Positions 16,108 through 25,942 are shown, counted from the first letter of the stretch. The stretch: 64,000 bases of DNA from Candidatus Cybelea sp. (GCA_036489315.1 DASXFZ010000040.1:1-64000); one strand, 5' to 3'. Notes: generated from the letters alone by a model not told the origin. Translations and numbers: made by a program.

Positions 16108-17313
16108 TTAAGGCGTTAGCTTGAATACCGTACCGGCGTTATCGGCGCCGCCGTCGTACGTCGTGCCGTAAAGCGTGGCGTTTGAGTTCGCGAGACCGTC
16201 GTAGGGATGCGCACCGTCGGCCGGGCCGCCTTTAAATGCGTAGACGACGTGCTCGGTGCCGCCGGGCGTGACGCTGTAGACGGTGCCGTTTCGCGGTGTT
16301 CCGCCTTCGTACGTCGTGCCGTACAGAAGGCCGCCCACCTCGACGAGCCCCGCGTACTGCGGATGCGCGCCGTCGGCGTTCGGTTTGAACTTGTGGAGGA
16401 TTGTTTCGGTGCCGCCCGGGGTGACTTTGAAGACGACGCCCCAGCCGGAGCCGATTCCGCCTTGGTAGGTCGTACCGTAGAGCGCGCCGTTGTAGGCGAG
16501 GAGCTTGGCATAGGGATACTGTCCGTCGGGGGCGCCTTTGAAGCTGTAGACGACGTGCTCGCTGCCGCCAGTTGACACTTTGTAGACGGTGCCGTTGCCT
16601 TTGGTGCCGCCCTGCTCCGTCGTGCCATAGAGCATTCCGTTGTAGACGATCAGACCGGCGTAGGGATGCGCGCCGTCGTGCGTGCCGTCGTCGTTGGCTT
16701 TGAAGCGGTAGATCACTGTTTCGGCACCCGAGAGGCTTACGCGAAAGACGATGCCCCAGCCGTAACCGCCGCCGCCCGTATACGTGGTTCCGTAGAGCTG
16801 CCCGCCATCGGCAATGAGGCGCCCGTAGGGATAGACACCGTCGTTTCCGCCCTTAAAGCTGTAGAGAACTTTTTCGACGCCGGTCGTGCTGACTTTGAAG
16901 ACCGTTCCGCTGCCGCTGGTTCCGCCTTGGTACGTGGTGCCGTAGAGCGTGCCGTTGACGCCGGTGAGGCCGGCGTAGGGATGCGCGCCGTCGCTGTTGG
17001 CTTTGAACTTGTAGATGACGTGCTCGGCACCGTCGGGCGCAACTTTGAATACGGTGCCCCAGCCGCCCGACGTGCCGCCGCCGTACGTCGTGCCGTAGAA
17101 CGTGCCATTAATCTCGGTTAACCCGGAGATCGGATTTGCGCCATCGATGCCCGCTTTAAAGCTATAGATCTGCTGGTAACGGTTGCCGGCGAGCGGCTGC
17201 TCCCGCTGCGCGAGTTGTTCGTTCGGATACGGCGTAAAGCCGATGCCGTGCGAGCAGCCGGCGAGAACCCCAAAACAAATAAGAAGACGGAGAAGCGTGG
17301 AGGCGTTCGGCAT
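16108..17313 (-). CDS. GloVer-repeat lipoprotein
   Basis: 401 residues. A lipoprotein signal (LLRLLICFGVLAGC) ends at a lipobox near residue 20. The rest is about seven tandem units of roughly 50 residues with the core LYGTTYQGG, then GTVFKV and VLYSFKGG-DG-PY. This is the GloVer tandem repeat, thought to fold as a beta-propeller. Export to the envelope is expected, and ligand and role are unknown. Close paralogues lie at 20132, 29650 and, as a relic, 492-594. Confidence 0.85.
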   Translation of the reverse strand: MPNASTLLRLLICFGVLAGCSHGIGFTPYPNEQLAQREQPLAGNRYQQIYSFKAGIDGANPISGLTEINGTFYGTTYGGGTSGGWGTVFKVAPDGAEHVIYKFKANSDGAHPYAGLTGVNGTLYGTTYQGGTSGSGTVFKVSTTGVEKVLYSFKGGNDGVYPYGRLIADGGQLYGTTYTGGGGYGWGIVFRVSLSGAETVIYRFKANDDGTHDGAHPYAGLIVYNGMLYGTTEQGGTKGNGTVYKVSTGGSEHVVYSFKGAPDGQYPYAKLLAYNGALYGTTYQGGIGSGWGVVFKVTPGGTETILHKFKPNADGAHPQYAGLVEVGGLLYGTTYEGGTPRNGTVYSVTPGGTEHVVYAFKGGPADGAHPYDGLANSNATLYGTTYDGGADNAGTVFKLTP

Positions 17314-17344
17314 GCTGGGCGGTTTGCGGTTTTTGGTGGGGCAT

Positions 17345-17385
17345 CCTTCGACGGTCCTTCGACAGGCTCAGGATGACACGCGAAA
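17345..17385. repeat. REP-like intergenic repeat (CTTCGACAGGCTCAGGATGACA type)
   Basis: CCTTCGACAGGCTCAGGATG followed by ACAC recurs with changes at 37474-37500 and twice at 42941-43022. All copies lie between genes. It resembles short dispersed elements of many bacterial genomes. Function is unknown. Confidence 0.6.
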
Positions 17386-17397
17386 AGCGATGCGAGG

Positions 17398-18825
17398 CTA
17401 TGCGCTCTTGTGGCGGGTGACGAGGCTGACCAGAATCAAGACGACGACGTTGGCCAGCAATCCGACGAAGCCGCCGTTCATACCCAGTGGAAAAATGTTT
17501 AGGGCGGCGAGCGGAACGGCAATGCCGACGCCGGCGAGGATGCCCAGGCCGACGCCCCACGCGTTCGCGCGCTTCCAGACGAACGCCGCGACGACTCCGG
17601 GAAAGAACTGCGTGACGCCATTGTAGTAGAGCAGCAGCAGTTCGACGACCGTTTTCTGGGCGATCATCCAGATGCCAAGCGCCAGCACCGCGACGACCAC
17701 GACGATGATACGCGTGAGCCGCGTGCGGGCGCGATCGCTGGTCGCGACGCCGAACGCGTCGCCGAAGACGTTCTTGGTGATGACGCTCGAGGCGGCGAGC
17801 AGCAGCGCGGACGCCGGAACCAGTGCCGCGAGCGCGCCGGCGCCGGCCACGAGGCCAAGGATCCACGACGGAAAGTAGCGCTGCACGACCAGCATGAACG
17901 ATTGATCGACATTTGGCCCCGTGAGGCCGGGATTGATCAGTGCCGCCGAAAGCCCGGCGAAGACCATCAGGGCCGCCACGATTTGGTAGAAGGGCAGATA
18001 GATGGCGTTGCGGCGCAGCGCGTCGCCGCTGCGCGCGCTGTAGACGCTATTGAAGGTCTGCGGCCCAACGTAGAAGCCCAACGCCGAGAGCAGCACCGAC
18101 GACGCGTACCACAACGTGCCGTGGAAAGCGCCCGCCGGCGGCATCGTCAGCATCTGCGGATGCGTCTGCAGCACGCGTTCGAAGAGCCCGAGCGGCGAGC
18201 CGAAGAAGTGCATGGGAATGGCGACGCCGGCGAAGAGCACGGCGCCGAGCACGAGGATATCCTTGACGACGCTAGCCCAGGCCGTGCCGCGCAGCCCGGC
18301 GCTGAAGACGAAGAGCGCCATCACCAGGAAGCCGACGATCACCGCGGCGGTGGCGTTGTAGGCGCCGTAGCCCGCGATGCGCAGCAGAATCTGCAAACCG
18401 CTGAGCTGAATCGTCACGTACGGCACTACCATCGCGAAGGACAGCAGCGCGACGCCGACGCCGAGGGCGCGGCTGTTGTAGCGATTTTCGAAAAAGTCGG
18501 CGTTGGTGAGCAGGTTATTATCCTTGCCGACTCGCCAGACGGCGGGCGCCAAGAAGTAGGCGATGATGTAGGCGATCGTCCCGTACGCCACGACGTAGAG
18601 CGCGGGCGCGCCCTGCGAATACGCCAGGCCCGCGACGCCCAAAAAGGTGAAGGTCGTGTAGATTTCGCCGGCTTGCAGTACCCACAGGAAGATCGCCCCG
18701 AAGCTGCGGCCGCCGACGATGTATTGCTCGGGGCTCATCTTCACACCGCGCACGGCTAGCAACGCGAAGGCGATCGTGCCGAAGACGATGACGGCGACGA
18801 TCGCGAGCGCGGTGATGCCGTTCAC
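17398..18825 (-). CDS. Sodium:solute symporter (SSS family)
   Basis: 475 residues from GTG 18825, chosen because it overlaps the upstream stop as GTGA; the longer frame upstream is a shadow. About 13 hydrophobic spans are visible. SSS features include EQYIVGGRSFG near the start, GEIYTTFTFLGVAGLAY, and the inner motif GALAALVPASALLLAASSVITKN. The family uses the sodium gradient to import acids such as pantothenate, acetate or proline. Pairing with a DUF3311 protein is typical of PanF/YhdT-like and related permeases, but the substrate cannot be read here. Confidence 0.88.
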   Translation of the reverse strand: MNGITALAIVAVIVFGTIAFALLAVRGVKMSPEQYIVGGRSFGAIFLWVLQAGEIYTTFTFLGVAGLAYSQGAPALYVVAYGTIAYIIAYFLAPAVWRVGKDNNLLTNADFFENRYNSRALGVGVALLSFAMVVPYVTIQLSGLQILLRIAGYGAYNATAAVIVGFLVMALFVFSAGLRGTAWASVVKDILVLGAVLFAGVAIPMHFFGSPLGLFERVLQTHPQMLTMPPAGAFHGTLWYASSVLLSALGFYVGPQTFNSVYSARSGDALRRNAIYLPFYQIVAALMVFAGLSAALINPGLTGPNVDQSFMLVVQRYFPSWILGLVAGAGALAALVPASALLLAASSVITKNVFGDAFGVATSDRARTRLTRIIVVVVAVLALGIWMIAQKTVVELLLLYYNGVTQFFPGVVAAFVWKRANAWGVGLGILAGVGIAVPLAALNIFPLGMNGGFVGLLANVVVLILVSLVTRHKSA

Positions 18826-19031
18826 CAGCGCCGCTCCACGCGGCCGATCGTCCAGAGGAAGGCCGGCGTGAGCAGCACCCACGCGGCGATCCAGCAGAAG
18901 AGGAAGGGGATACCGAAGAGCCGCGGCTCGACGCGATTGACGAAAAGCACGCCGAACGAGAGCGCAAAAATAGGAATTGCGGCGAGCAAAGCTCGCAATA
19001 AAAGGGCGCCCGAGGAAGGGGCAGGCCGCAT
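18822..19031 (-). CDS. DUF3311 small membrane protein
   Basis: 69 residues from ATG 19031. Two hydrophobic spans enclose the family hallmark FVNRVEPRLFGIPFLFCWIAAW. DUF3311 genes commonly precede SSS permeases and are thought to act as accessory subunits. It overlaps the symporter by 4 bases. Only 19 bases separate it from the divergent lemA, so the two promoters must overlap or lie within the genes. Confidence 0.85.
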   Translation of the reverse strand: MRPAPSSGALLLRALLAAIPIFALSFGVLFVNRVEPRLFGIPFLFCWIAAWVLLTPAFLWTIGRVERRW

Positions 19032-19050
19032 TGCGGCGCATTTGCACGAG

Positions 19051-19668
19051 ATGCAACAACGTCCTTCGTACGCCGGTCCGCTGATCGTCGTGGCGATCGT
19101 CGTGATCGCCGGGCTCTTCATAGCAGGCACCTACAACTCGCTGGTGACGCTAAGCCAGGCGGTCGATGCCCAGTGGGGGCAGGTGCAGAACGTCTACCAG
19201 CGGCGCGCCGACCTGATGCCGAATCTCGTGGCGACCGTCAAAGGCGCAGCGAACTTCGAGAAGAGCACGTACGAAGACGTCGCCAAAGCGCGCGCCAGCG
19301 TCGGGCAGATTCCACCCCAGGTCGTGCAGAACGCGATCAACAATCCGCAAGATTTCCAGAAGTATGCGGCGGCGCAGGATTCTCTCGGGTTGGCGCTCTC
19401 GCGGCTGCTCGCGGTCGTCGAGAACTATCCGCAGCTCAAAGCAACCGAGAACTTCCAGACGCTCCAAGCGCAGCTCGAAGGGACGGAGAACCGCATCGCC
19501 TTCGAACGGCGAAAGTACAACGACACGGCCCGCGCTTTTAACACGAAACGCGACACCTTCCCGACCCTGATGATCGTCGGGATGTTCGGCAGCCGCTTTA
19601 CCGAGAAACCCTACTTCCAGGCGCAGCCGGGCGCGCAGCAGGCCCCGGCCGTCAACTTCAGCCCGTGA
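19051..19668 (+). CDS. lemA: LemA family protein
   Basis: 205 residues from ATG 19051 (MQQRPSYAG). One N-terminal span (PLIVVAIVVIAGLFIAGTYN) is followed by the LemA helical domain: YNSLV-x-LSQAVDAQWGQVQNVYQRRADLMPNLVATVKG and later ENRIAFERRKYND. LemA proteins are membrane-anchored with a coiled helical domain outside; their role is poorly known. It is coupled to the TPM-domain gene by a GTGA overlap, a classic LemA-TPM pairing. Confidence 0.92.
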   Translation: MQQRPSYAGPLIVVAIVVIAGLFIAGTYNSLVTLSQAVDAQWGQVQNVYQRRADLMPNLVATVKGAANFEKSTYEDVAKARASVGQIPPQVVQNAINNPQDFQKYAAAQDSLGLALSRLLAVVENYPQLKATENFQTLQAQLEGTENRIAFERRKYNDTARAFNTKRDTFPTLMIVGMFGSRFTEKPYFQAQPGAQQAPAVNFSP

Positions 19669-20048
19669 CCAAGGCCGATCGCGCGGAGATCGCGCACGCG
19701 ATCGCCCAAGCCGAAGACGGCACGAGCGGCCGCATCGCGGTGCGGGTGATTCCCGATCGCAGCGTCGATGCGTTCGAGCGCGCGAAGCGCGAGTTCGGCG
19801 CGCTCAAGCTGCATCGTTACGAGCCGCGCAACGGTGCGCTGATTTTGGTGGCCCCCAACGCGCGGCAGTTCGCGATCATCGGCGACAAGGAACTGCACGA
19901 GCGTGTCGGCGGCGCGTTCTGGGACGACGTCGTGAAAGAGACGCAGCCGTATTTCGCGAGCGGGGACACGCAGGCGGGAATTCTTTACGCGATCGCGCGA
20001 ATCGGCGAGGCGCTGCGGCAGAACTTCGGCGAACCGGCGACGAGCTAG
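19665..20048 (+). CDS. TPM-domain protein (soluble, single domain)
   Basis: 127 residues from GTG 19665, overlapping lemA by 4 bases. It holds one TPM fold (AIAQAEDGTSGRIAVRVIPD, then RNGALILVAPNARQFAIIGDKELHERVG and a closing helix with IARIGEAL). There is no signal peptide or membrane span, unlike the two TPM proteins at 25947-27570. TPM domains are linked to membrane-protein turnover and phosphatase-like activity, but catalysis is unproven. Confidence 0.85.
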   Translation: MTKADRAEIAHAIAQAEDGTSGRIAVRVIPDRSVDAFERAKREFGALKLHRYEPRNGALILVAPNARQFAIIGDKELHERVGGAFWDDVVKETQPYFASGDTQAGILYAIARIGEALRQNFGEPATS

Positions 20049-20131
20049 CCCCGGTTCGCGGTGGGACTTCGCGCCGCGAACTCGAAGTATTTCCGCGTAA
20101 CGCAATTTTAACGGTGCGAGGAGCTGCAACG

Positions 20132-21406
20132 ATGGTTTTAGACTTCAGAGGCTACGCGCTTAGTGTCGGCGCGGCGGCGGCATTGCTGGCGGGATGCGGG
20201 GGTTCGCAGCGCGCCGTTGTGGGCGGCCGCCCCGACCTTCCGGCTTTAGCCAAACCACTGGTGGGATATAACTCGGTCTATAGTTTTCAAGCGAGCCCGG
20301 ACGGCCAGAATCCCGGTGCACGGGTAATTCCCTTCGACGGTGATCTTTACGGCTCGACGACCGTTGGCGGCGGCGGCGCGGCGTGCGGAGGAAAAGGCTG
20401 CGGCACGGTCTTCAAGGTCACAAAAGAGGGCAGCGAGACCGTCCTTCACCGCTTTGCAGGCCGCCCCGACGGGGCGCAACCAGAAGCAGAGTTGGCAGTA
20501 GTCAATAATTTGCTCTACGGCACCACGTATTACGGGGGAGAGCGGTGCAAGGCCGCCAACCTGCGCGGCTGCGGAATCGTTTTCTCGCTTGCTCCATCTG
20601 GGGGGATGAGCGCGGTCTATGCATTCCAGGGTGGCTACGACGGAGCAAATCCCGAGGGACCGCTGACCCTGGTCAAGCGGACGCTATACGGAACAACGGT
20701 CAACGGCGGCGGAATTCGGTGCCGGGACTCTAAGAAAGGGTGCGGTGTCGTCTACTCGATTAACCCTTCCGGGGAAGAACGAGTGGTCTATCGCTTCAAG
20801 GGCGAGCCAAACGACGGCAGCGCTCCTACCGGCAACCTCGTCAATCTCAACGGTACGCTCTACGGCACGACGATGTATGGCGGCCGGTTCGACGACGGCA
20901 CGATCTTTGCGATCTCTCCGGCAGGAAAAGAGCGCGTTGTTTACTCGGCGGGTCAAGCCTACGACATGAGTACGCCGTCGGGGCTGGTCGCAATGGACGG
21001 GGTACTGTACGGAAGCTCCGAATTCGGCGGCAGGCGCGAAGGTGGAACGGTCTACGCAGTCACTATCTCCGGCAACGAACATGTCGTGCACAGTTTTAGT
21101 CAGAACGAAACGCTTGACGGCTACCGCCCTGTCGGCAGACTGATCGCGGTCAACGGATCACTCTACGGCGCGACCCAGTACGGTGGAAACAAGCACAGTG
21201 GATATGGTGTCGTCTATTCTATGAGCACGTTCGGCTACGTGAAGGTGCTCTATCGCTTCAAAGCGCTGCCGGATGGCGAGTACCCCGCTTCCGGCGTCTC
21301 CGACGACGGGCCGACCCTCTTTGGAACCACCCGTCTGGGAGGATCTGGCTGCTACCACTATGGCTGCCAGGGCGGCTACGGCACCGTCTATCGCCTGCCG
21401 CGATGA
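20132..21406 (+). CDS. GloVer-repeat lipoprotein
   Basis: 424 residues from ATG 20132, with GAGGAG about 10 bases upstream; GTG 20114 is less likely. The signal YALSVGAAAALLAGC leads to a lipobox. About seven repeats follow with LYGTTYYGG, GTVFKVTKEGSETVL and related cores. Some units carry extra cysteine pairs (ACGGKGCGTVF, CRDSKKGCGVVY) not seen in the 16108 paralogue, perhaps disulfides outside the membrane. Function is unknown. Confidence 0.87.
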   Translation: MVLDFRGYALSVGAAAALLAGCGGSQRAVVGGRPDLPALAKPLVGYNSVYSFQASPDGQNPGARVIPFDGDLYGSTTVGGGGAACGGKGCGTVFKVTKEGSETVLHRFAGRPDGAQPEAELAVVNNLLYGTTYYGGERCKAANLRGCGIVFSLAPSGGMSAVYAFQGGYDGANPEGPLTLVKRTLYGTTVNGGGIRCRDSKKGCGVVYSINPSGEERVVYRFKGEPNDGSAPTGNLVNLNGTLYGTTMYGGRFDDGTIFAISPAGKERVVYSAGQAYDMSTPSGLVAMDGVLYGSSEFGGRREGGTVYAVTISGNEHVVHSFSQNETLDGYRPVGRLIAVNGSLYGATQYGGNKHSGYGVVYSMSTFGYVKVLYRFKALPDGEYPASGVSDDGPTLFGTTRLGGSGCYHYGCQGGYGTVYRLPR

Positions 21407-21428
21407 AGCGCGCAGCCAGGACCGCACC

Positions 21429-22991
21429 TTAGACGTTTAACGCGGCTTTGAGGTCGCGCAGCTCGGCGCGCGACGCGGAACTTCCGCCGAGCTTGAGGTT
21501 GAGGTCGAGCGCTCGAAGGTGCAGTAACGGGCCCGCGGTGCCGCGCGAAAACTCAACCGCCGCTTCGCTGCACTCGCGGGCCTCTCGTTCGCGTTTGAGC
21601 CTGGAGAGGGCGGTCGCCTCGGCGAGCTTCGCACGGCCTAAAAGCCGCGGCCAGTTTCCGACGCGATCGCCGAGCGAGTGCGCCATGCCGGCCGCGCGCT
21701 CGGGGTGACCGACGAGGATTAGCGCCTCGGCTTCGGAGATCGCCAGCGCCTGCGTGATCGAAAAGGCGTCGCAGGAGACCGCGCGCGCCAGGCTTATCCA
21801 GCGCAAGGCTTCGTTGCCATTTCGCCGATGGATATCGATGCGCGCGAGGTTCGAAAGCACGATAACTCGATCGAGCGCGCTGCCGAAAAGGTCGATCAGC
21901 GCCCAGGCTTCCAGTGCGAACTGTTTTGCTTCTTCCAAGCGGCCCAACGTCAGCAGATGGGCCGCCATCATCTGCATTCCCAAGCGCAGGCTGCGCACGT
22001 TCCCGCTGCGGCTGCCGGCTTCGACGAGCTCGTTCATTTCGTTCAATGCGTTCGAGACTTGGTCGGCCCGCACCGCACGGATTCCCGACGCGCGTATCGC
22101 GACGTCGACGGCTAAGCGCGAGGCGGTGGAGCGGGCGCGAGCGATAATCGCCGCCGCCTCATCGATCGTCGCCAGGGCGCGCGTGCCCTCGTCGCGCTCG
22201 AACTGGATCGACGCCTCCGCAACGAGCGCCTTGACCAGCGTTTCGGCGTACCGGCGATCGCGCGCGTAATCGCCGCGCAGCCGTTCGATCAGTTGGGCTC
22301 GCGCCGATGCGGCCCCGGGTGTACCCAGACAGTGCGCCGCTTCGAAATCGAGCAGATCGCAGTTGGCGTCGAGCACGCAGCGCATCCCGATGTCGGTGAC
22401 ATCGGCAAGCAGCGCACGGGCTCGTGCGGTCGTCGTCTGCGCGTGCGCGAAGGCGCCGAGCTCGATCTCCAACTCGGCGCGGACGCAGAGCGCTCGACTC
22501 GCCTGCGCGGCGTCATCGCTCTCCTGCGCGAGCGCGGCGGCGACGTCGCGGGCGCGGTCGAACTGGCCGCCGTCACGTAACGCGTCGATGGCGACGAAGC
22601 GCGCGCCTTGCGGAAGGCGCCCGGCGAAACCCAGATCGTCGCCGGCGCGCAGCGCAAGATAGTCTTCCAAGCCTTCGGTGAAACGCGCGCGCGCCTCACG
22701 CAGATCGCGATAGAACTGGCTGCGCGACAGGCTCATCTCGCGCGCGATCGCGATGTGGCTCTCACGTTCGATGTCGCTGCGGCGCAGCACGGCAAACCGG
22801 CGGCGGTGCTGCTCCGATTCCAGACTCAGCTCGTCTAAGAGCGCGGTGACGATCTCCGGCAGCCGGTCGGCAAGCTCGCTGTGCCGATGCGAGGCCTCTT
22901 CGACCAGCGGGTGGCGCAGCAGGGCGCGGCGGTTACGAATGCTGCGCAGGAGCGTTATCGCTGCCCACAGCCGGGTCTCGTCTTTGCGCAT
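21429..22991 (-). CDS. HTH regulator with TPR-like helical body
   Basis: 520 residues from ATG 22991 (MRKDETRLW); the longer frame to 23099 is less likely. Residues about 75-100 (ERESHIAIAREMSLSRSQFYRDLREAR) look like a sigma region 4-type HTH. The remainder is alpha-helical with repeated A/L/R-rich pairs, as in TPR regulators. It converges with the GloVer gene and diverges from the lipoprotein at 23141, which it may control. I do not recognise the exact family. Confidence 0.65.
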   Translation of the reverse strand: MRKDETRLWAAITLLRSIRNRRALLRHPLVEEASHRHSELADRLPEIVTALLDELSLESEQHRRRFAVLRRSDIERESHIAIAREMSLSRSQFYRDLREARARFTEGLEDYLALRAGDDLGFAGRLPQGARFVAIDALRDGGQFDRARDVAAALAQESDDAAQASRALCVRAELEIELGAFAHAQTTTARARALLADVTDIGMRCVLDANCDLLDFEAAHCLGTPGAASARAQLIERLRGDYARDRRYAETLVKALVAEASIQFERDEGTRALATIDEAAAIIARARSTASRLAVDVAIRASGIRAVRADQVSNALNEMNELVEAGSRSGNVRSLRLGMQMMAAHLLTLGRLEEAKQFALEAWALIDLFGSALDRVIVLSNLARIDIHRRNGNEALRWISLARAVSCDAFSITQALAISEAEALILVGHPERAAGMAHSLGDRVGNWPRLLGRAKLAEATALSRLKREREARECSEAAVEFSRGTAGPLLHLRALDLNLKLGGSSASRAELRDLKAALNV

Positions 22992-23140
22992 CGGTAGACG
23001 CCTGTTCTTGCCCGTTGCGGGGCCGACCCGCCGAAGCTTGGGACTAACGTGGGACTCGTGCGGCTGGAATCGGCACGCCGTCTGCATAACGGAAGGCACA
23101 ACGAATCGCCCTTGCCTCTTTTAGGAGAGAAAAACTCATC

Positions 23141-24176
23141 ATGCGTTCCTCAGCCTTCACCGTTGCGCTCGGCGCGGCGGCAACAATCGCGGCGCTCGCA
23201 GCTTGCTCCGGCTATCAGCCAACAACCGGCCCGTCACTCGGGCAGTACCAGCCGATGACCGGAAGCGACGGCGCGCGTTCCGTGCTTCCCGCCGGCTTCA
23301 AACCGCATACCACGCGCCCGAGCTGGATGAAGCCGGCGCCGCCTGGGGCTGACGCGCGAAAACCCTACCACATCGCGGTTGCGCAGTTCGGTGGCTCGAG
23401 CGTGCTGTGGTTTCCTTTGAACGATAAAACGAATAAGCCGCCGACGGTGTGCCAACCGGCCTCGTCGACCAACGGCATCGCGATCGATCGCGGCGGAAAT
23501 CTCTGGGTGCCCGACGGCCGCGCGAATACGACGACCGAGTACGGACCCAACTGCGGCGCCGCCAAACTGACGATCCCCGACACGACGGGTGAACCGGCCG
23601 ACGTTGGATTCTCCGGCAACAAACGCGTCTATATTTTGAATCTCAACAACACGAGCGGCGCGCCGACGGTCGGGGTCTACAACAAGAACAACGGCAAACA
23701 GCTTGGGACGTTGAGCGATCCCTCGTTCGCCGTTTTGTTCGGCATTGGGAGCGACCGCGAAGGGAACGTCTTCGTCTCGAACCTCGAATCGAACAACGTC
23801 GCCAACGTGGTCGAATTTCCAAAGGGGAAGATGCCCGGGCACGCAGCTCTCCGGCGTGAGCCTCGGCCTGCCCGGCGCCCCGACGTTCGATCGCCACAAC
23901 AACCTGATCATCACCGATTGGCTGGCCGAGACGATCGACGTGTTTGCACCGCCCTACAACGGATCGGCGACGACCGCACCGCTGATGGGATCCTCGATTT
24001 GGTGCAAGCTGGACCACAAGGGAAAAGAGCTCTTCTGCGGCGATGCGGATAACGGATCGATCGACGTGTACGCCTATCCCGGCAACGCCTACAAGTTCAG
24101 CTACACGTCGGAGCTCTCGCCGAGCGGACTCGTGACCGGCGTCGCGCCGGCGCCGGTGGCTCCCTACGGACCGTAA
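23141..24176 (+). pseudogene. NHL-like lipoprotein gene split by a frameshift
   Basis: A lipoprotein signal (LGAAATIAALAAC) and propeller-like repeats run in one frame to PKGKMPG at about 23838. The homologous continuation TQLSGVSLGLPGAPTFD is in another frame until a stop at 24176. One extra base in CCCGGG near 23836-23841 explains the split. The repaired protein would have about 344 residues. Both parts keep good coding quality, so a recent mutation or an assembly error is equally possible. Confidence 0.75.
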
Positions 24177-24185
24177 CCTTCGCGA

Positions 24186-25085
24186 CTACGGCTCGGCAAT
24201 GCTGGCCGAGTTTGGGTAGCGGGTCGCCGCCAGGAACTCGCCCGGCGTCAGGCCCGCGAACTCGGCGAAATCGCGATACATGTGCGCCTGATCGTAATAT
24301 CCGGTTTCGGCCGCCGCCGTGATGATGCTCTCGCTGCGCGCGAGCAGCGAGAGCGCGCGGTGAAAGCGCACGATGCGCGCGAAGCGTTTCGGGGTGACGC
24401 CGGTGCGCTCGAGAAATCGTTGTGCGAGGCGGCTTCGCGAGAGCGAGAGCCGCCGCCCGATATCGTCGACGGAGACGATGCCGCGCACGTTGCGAATCGC
24501 CGCCGCCGTCCAGGCGACGGCTGAGTCCGTTTCAGAGGCGGTGCGCCGGGCCAGCCATTGCTGCGCGGCGAGAACGGCCGCGACCGCGTTGCGCGCGGGA
24601 TTCCAGGCAGCCGTCTGCGCGGCGTCGGCACAGCGCTCGCCGAGCTCGGCGGCCGAGCGGCCGATCCCGTCCCGCAGGTCGATCGTTACGTCGACCAAAT
24701 CTTTGGGCGACGCGTGCAAGAGCGAGTAGACTCCGGCCGGATCGAAGCAGATGCCGAGCACGCGGCAGCGGCCTTGCGGTGCGACGACGACCGACGGCCG
24801 GGTGCGAAGCCCGTTGATGCAGACGGCCGGAAACGGATCGAGCGAGTTGGAGTCGCCGTCGCGGTGCGGCCGGTCCAACTGAACGATCAGTTCCGCGAGT
24901 CCGTCGGGGAAGACGCGTTCGCGCGCGAGCGCGAGCGTGCCGTCGAAATACCAGATCTGCTCGACGAGGCCGTGCCAGGCGCAGGCCGGCGGCGGCGACC
25001 AGCGCGCCACCGTCCACGAGCCGAGCGGCGTATCGCGGCTTTCGACCGCAATCCGGGTGAGCTCGTGCGCCGGGGGCGCCGTCAT
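24186..25085 (-). CDS. AraC-family transcriptional regulator
   Basis: 299 residues from ATG 25085 (AAGGG upstream). The N-terminal half resembles the DUF6597 sensor (WYFDGTLALARERVFPDGLAELIVQL, then CVLGICFDPAGVY-like). The C-terminal pair of HTHs is clear: GIVSVDDIGRRLSLSRSRLAQRFLERTGVTPKRFARIVRF, then ETGYYDQAHMYRDFAEFAGLTPGEF. It diverges from the SpoIIE-type phosphatase. The inducer is unknown. Confidence 0.9.
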   Translation of the reverse strand: MTAPPAHELTRIAVESRDTPLGSWTVARWSPPPACAWHGLVEQIWYFDGTLALARERVFPDGLAELIVQLDRPHRDGDSNSLDPFPAVCINGLRTRPSVVVAPQGRCRVLGICFDPAGVYSLLHASPKDLVDVTIDLRDGIGRSAAELGERCADAAQTAAWNPARNAVAAVLAAQQWLARRTASETDSAVAWTAAAIRNVRGIVSVDDIGRRLSLSRSRLAQRFLERTGVTPKRFARIVRFHRALSLLARSESIITAAAETGYYDQAHMYRDFAEFAGLTPGEFLAATRYPNSASIAEP

Positions 25086-25150
25086 TTGCCCGACCCTTCT
25101 CCGGCACATCTGGCACAGGCCTCCGGCAGAGATGGTGCAATCAGGCTGCT

Positions 25151-25942
25151 GTGTGGTCTTCGATCTCCAAGGCGATTAGTGCGTTAACGGCCGGCGAGCA
25201 AGCCGAGCCGTACTACGACATCGCAGCGGAGCGGATCCAAAACGCGCTGCTTAAGATCCAAGTACCCGAGGTCGATGGGCTGGAGTTAGGGGCCCGCGCC
25301 GAGCCGGCTCGCCTGGTCGGCGGCGACTACATCGACGTCTTTCGCAGCGGCGATCACCTGCTGTTCGGCCTGGGCGACGCGTCGGGGAAATCGCTGGGCG
25401 CCGCGATCAACGCGCTGATGCTGCGCTATCTGGTGCGCGGGCTGACGCAGGCGCTGGGGCACGAACGCCTCGAGGCGATCATCGGCCACACGAACCAGGT
25501 CGTGGCCGAGGATCTCGACGACACCGACTACTTCATCACCCTGCTGCTGGGGACGATCAGCGCGACGTCGGGACGGCTGCGCATCGTCAACGCCGGGCAC
25601 GAGCCGGCGCTGATCCTGCGCGCGCAGGCCCAAGAGGTCGAGGTGCTCACGATGCACGGCCTGGTTTTGGGCATCGATCGCAAGACGCCCTACTCCGTGG
25701 AAGAGTGCACCCTCGATTTCGGCGACCGCGCCGTCATCTATACCGACGGTTTAACCGAGGCGAGCAATACCCGCGGAGAGCTGTACACTCTCGAACGCCT
25801 GCGCGAGAACTTCCTCGCGCATCGCGAACTCAACGCACAGGAACTCGCCGACGAGCTTTTCGAGGCGGTCAAGACTTTTTCAAACGGGCAGATGCGCGAT
25901 GACGCGACGATTTTGGTAATTTGCCGGACGCAGCCAAGCTGA
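25151..25942 (+). CDS. SpoIIE-type PP2C protein phosphatase
   Basis: 263 residues from GTG 25151. Single-domain RsbU/SpoIIE phosphatase with metal-binding motifs GGDYIDVF, GDASGKSLGAA, NAGHEPALIL, YTDGLTEASN and RDDATILVI in the right order. No sensor domain is attached. Such enzymes dephosphorylate anti-sigma antagonists in partner-switching stress control. No anti-sigma partner gene is adjacent, so the target is elsewhere. Confidence 0.9.
   Translation: MWSSISKAISALTAGEQAEPYYDIAAERIQNALLKIQVPEVDGLELGARAEPARLVGGDYIDVFRSGDHLLFGLGDASGKSLGAAINALMLRYLVRGLTQALGHERLEAIIGHTNQVVAEDLDDTDYFITLLLGTISATSGRLRIVNAGHEPALILRAQAQEVEVLTMHGLVLGIDRKTPYSVEECTLDFGDRAVIYTDGLTEASNTRGELYTLERLRENFLAHRELNAQELADELFEAVKTFSNGQMRDDATILVICRTQPS

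Noticed and set aside
23141-24052. Intact 303-residue gene
   Set aside because: After about 23840 the translation becomes Arg/Pro-rich while the homologous propeller sequence continues in another frame.
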